Origin: Piper betle
Taxonomy: Eukaryota; Streptophyta; Magnoliopsida; Piperales; Piperaceae
DNA length: 64,000 nt
Direction: 5' to 3'
NCBI GenBank assembly: GCA_033002965.1
Contig: JAURVB010008956.1
Location: forward strand, 1 to 64,000
Numbering within the stretch: position 1 is the stretch's first letter; each line of letters begins with the position of its first letter. The notes beneath the pieces were generated by a model, which searched no databases, was not told the origin of the DNA, and was given only the letters and a program-made list of their open reading frames with translations. Of this stretch, positions 61,075 through 64,000 are shown one piece after another. The translations under genes and the position numbers were made by a program.

Positions 61075-61620
61075 CACGCAAAAGAAAACAACAAAGTGTA
61101 CGTTTCCTTTCATAATCTGGACCGTTCGATCGTAAAACCAATCTAGATCTGCACATCTTAAAAAAACACTTCTTCCCCTCCTCCTCACCTGCCGCCTTCC
61201 ACCACCGTCTCGACTCCTTGACTGCCCTAGGCCGCAGCAGCGCCCCTGTCTGCCGCACGCACGCCCTCGTCCGTTGTCGCCATGCCCTCGCCCGGATCGC
61301 TGCCGCAACCAAGCCCGGGCCGCCCCCCACCCCCTTGCTCGTTGGCGCACCCGCTCTCACACCCGCGCCCACACCCGCGCCCACGCCCTCGCTACCGACC
61401 TCCGCCTCGCCCACGCCTGTGGTGCCGCCGCCTTTGCTCCTCGCCACGCCCACGCCCAAAGCGCAGGCGCGGGCGCGGAGAGGACAAACGACTGCGGCAG
61501 GTCAAGCGTGGGTGCGGCGGAGGTCCTAGGCAACGTGGACGGGGCACGAGGGCGTGAGAGCGGCTGAGGGCGCTGGCGGCGGAGGGCGCGTGAGTTTATT
61601 ATTGTGGAATGCAAATTAAT
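61075..61620. mobile_element. Possible third TA-bordered element with GC-rich interior
   Basis: The motif TCTGGACCGTTCGATCGTAA, then CTAGATC and AAAAAAACACTTCTTCCCC (61,115-61,180), resembles the subterminal motif of the elements at 26.5-35.4 kb, again followed by a C-rich and GC-rich stretch. The frames in the GC-rich part are Arg/Pro/Ala artefacts. TA microsatellites lie at 60,315-60,348 and 61,932-61,960, but a matching inverted end was not found. Confidence 0.4.
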
Positions 61621-61922
61621 CTTCCCTTTGTGTTAATATGGAGCATGCATATCAGCTGGTTGTTAGCTGAAACAAACAAGTTTATAAGTAATATATGGAT
61701 CAGGCCTGATAGAAAATAAAGAAGTCATCACCACATCCATTTTTATACATCAAGTGATCTGTTCGTATAAAAATTTATTGATCAAACCAAATTAATTAAT
61801 CGTCATTAATTGTTATCGATCTACTAATTAACTAACTATCAATCGCGCAATCCGCGTAAAGCTATCTGGGTACATCATGAAATGAGCTAGTAGATATAGA
61901 TATATTTCATTAATTTACATGC

Positions 61923-61931
<9 letters not shown>

Positions 61932-61960
<29 letters not shown>
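61932..61960. repeat. (TA)n microsatellite
   Basis: About 14 TA units lie 119 bases upstream of the lipase start codon. Confidence 0.95.
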
Positions 61961-61963
<3 letters not shown>

Positions 61964-62078
61964 CTCCCTATTTGCATTATTGGTAAGATCATCCATATAT
62001 ATACGTTGTTATTAGTAGTGTGCAATATTGCAACATTTGATTTTATCAGTCGCTTGTAGCATTGAGCTTATCACCACC

Positions 62079-64000
62079 ATGGATATCCAAAAGAAACCCA
62101 CCGGAGAGGTTCAGTTCTTGACGGTTTGGCCGGAGAAGATATCTGGAGAACTTGTTCTCCCTAGCCTTCCTCCGGAAAAGCTTAGTGGACGTAGGCTGTG
62201 TCGAATTCTCCGACTCCATCAAACAAGACTTTGCCCACATCCAACCATCAAGGTTGCAGATCACTCTTTTGATTGTTAGAAAGGTGCTGATCATTGTTGG
62301 CCCTCTTCTGAAGATTTTGGGCAACCTAGTTGAGTTTACCTTGAATCTCTTGTTAGACAATGGAGGCCTCGCTGGGTTGGTCCTCAGTTTCTTCAAAGGT
62401 AACGATCTCTACAGCAATCATATATATGTACGTATGTACTTTTTCTTAGTCAAGAGCTTCTAAATTATGATGCTAGCATTCTTGGGTTAAATTAAGTAAT
62501 TAAGAATATTTAAACGTGTAAGGAAATAAAATGCGTGATATTATATACACATGCACATGAGAAATGCAAGCAAGCGTTGTTACTGATTTCGTACTTTACT
62601 AAAGTTATATACAAAATGAATTGCAGGAACCTTGAAGAAACCAGTGCGAGGGAGTGAGAATTATCGTTCAATCATCGCCATTTTGGATCGGAGGAATGAT
62701 CTATATCATAAGCATGATTTAACTAATTCTCCTTCCAAATCTGATGCCACTAGTTACGCTCCTTGGCGGAAACCACTTGACTTCTACATCATGAACGCCA
62801 AGCTTGCCTACGAGAACGATGAGTTCGTCCAAAAAGTTGTCACCGATAACTGGAATGTATGATCATTTACGTTCTTTAATTAGTCTTAAATATAAATATA
62901 AATACAGATGGCATAGTTGCATTGACGTATATATACATACTCGTGATTGCTGCATGCTTAATTTTTCTTTTAAATTAGTTAATTACATAAGAAAAATATG
63001 CAAGATATATATGTCTGATCACATGGGTTGGTTTTATTGATTGGCTTCATATGCAGATGCATTTTCACGAGTTCTTCGACTGCTTAAACGGTAAGACGAT
63101 ATGAGATCAGATTATGCGAATACTTTGATGTAGTTTAATAATTTAGAGCTTTTTATATAAAAAGAGAAACATATATGAATTAATTACCCATTGGTGGAGG
63201 GAGAATCAAGCGTATACCAGAAGAGACTGGAAAAAATCCAAGCTAAATATCCTTAATGGAGTGAGGATTGGGTATAATAAATAAAAAAATATTTTCCCAT
63301 ATTATTTTGAGGAAAATATTCAGGTCATGTTGGCCCTGTGCCCTTGTCATCCAAGGCAACAAGATCTGACCACCCTATGCTTGATTCAGCTACCTTGTGC
63401 ACCTCGTGGGCACCCTTGGGGCAGCCGGATCTCGCCACCCTCAAATTGACTCTTGAAATTGGTTTGAGTTGAGTTACTTCTATTTAACATGGTTAGGTTA
63501 ATTTAATTTTTTTTAACTCAAAGTTAATTTGAAAGGGATGTTATTGTTGAGAATTTTCGTCTCTTATTTTTTTGATAATTACACCTGTTCACTCCAAGGT
63601 GAGTAATTTTATTTCATTTTTCATTTTTTGCCAAAAAACTCTTTATTCAATGAGGAAGTCACTTGAATAATATCATCCAAAGTAACAAACAATTTAGTGG
63701 CACTATGATAAGATAATTCTATTTCGGTTCCTTTGAATGAAATTTCTTGGTTGAAGCTCTGAAGTTTCAGAAGTAATGAGATAAATTTGATAAATTTTGA
63801 TGGTGATGAGCAGAAACCCAAGCCTTCATCCACACGGACAAGGCTACAGATGCGTCGTTGATCATAGTTGCTATTAGGGGCACCGAGCCTTTCAACTCCC
63901 GGCATTGGTTGCTAGACACAGACGTCTCCTTCTTCTCCCTCGGCGACGGCAAGGGCAAGGCCCACACCGGTTTCATGCGGACGATGGGCATGGTCGAAAA
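62079..64000 (+). CDS. OBL1-type triacylglycerol lipase, 3'-partial, exon 1 frameshift
   Basis: Plant oil-body lipases of the class-3 alpha/beta-hydrolase fold act on stored triacylglycerol. Exons: 62079-62398, 62627-62856, 63057-63090, and 63814 to the window edge, with consistent phases. Family blocks: the hydrophobic LLIVRKVLIIVGPLLKILGN and LVEFTLNLLLDNGG, then GTLKKPVRGSENYRSII, LDRRNDLY, AKLAYENDEFVQKVV, MHFHEFFDCLN, TQAFIHTDKATDASLIIVAI and RGTEPFNSRHWLLDTDVSFF, with GKAHTGFM near the edge. The catalytic GxSxG lies beyond the window. Exon 1 opens as MDIQKKPTGEVQFLTVWPEK, but the rest of the exon is in the next frame from about 62,140. One surplus base between about 62,120 and 62,152 explains this and makes the exon length fit. 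It may be a real mutation or a sequence error. Confidence 0.85.

Overview
The window is nuclear DNA of a flowering plant, most likely a non-grass monocot. The evidence is multi-exon genes with GT-AG introns, plant-only families (PetM, MRS2, DETOXIFICATION, zeta-class GST, sucrose transporter, oil-body lipase), a nuclear insertion of plastid DNA, and a mix of GC-rich (MATE, NF-YB) and AT-rich genes set in AT-rich, transposon-filled intergenic DNA. The species cannot be named from the sequence. Exon coordinates below were read by eye from splice sites and family conservation; no alignment was run.

Layout. 1-3.5 kb: two head-to-head copies of a long LTR-like element (TGTAAAACCC...GGGTGTTACA), one holding a nested solo LTR. 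5.0-5.95 kb: a non-autonomous element with a degraded partner at 46.0-47.5 kb. 6.3-11.7 kb: MRS2/CorA magnesium transporter (11 exons, +). 12.8-13.35 kb: PetM of the cytochrome b6f complex (+), with an apparent 2-bp frameshift. 13.96-16.8 kb: TMEM147 homologue (7 exons, -), convergent with PetM. 18-20.3 kb: dead L1-type LINE. 21.2-21.7 kb: NF-YB histone-fold protein. 23.6-25.0 kb: C2-domain protein with a Pro/Tyr/His-rich tail. 26.5-35.4 kb: a nested transposon block. It holds a composite element with inverted WAT1-like gene fragments around a receptor-kinase fragment, a 2.0-kb solo LTR with a perfect target duplication, a 2.9-kb LTR, and a plastid trnT-UGU insertion. 35.5-37.7 kb: zeta-class GST lacking its N-terminal exons. 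40.7-42.1 kb: bHLH transcription factor (4 exons, -). 47.7-50.5 kb: broken sucrose transporter. 54.4-56.1 kb: MATE/DETOXIFICATION transporter, with an apparent 1-bp indel in exon 1. 62.1-64.0 kb: OBL1-type lipase, running off the right edge and with a frameshift in exon 1.

The genes do not form one pathway; this is an ordinary gene-plus-transposon neighbourhood. The most unusual structure is 26.5-35.4 kb. There, two units of one element family, bordered by TA microsatellites and sharing a subterminal inverted motif, carry captured nuclear and plastid fragments and were later split by LTRs. A third possible unit lies at 60.3-62 kb. Four otherwise well-conserved genes (PetM, MATE, lipase, sucrose transporter) show frameshifts or stops. 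The sucrose transporter is clearly dead. The other three each have a single small indel that could be a real mutation or an assembly error.
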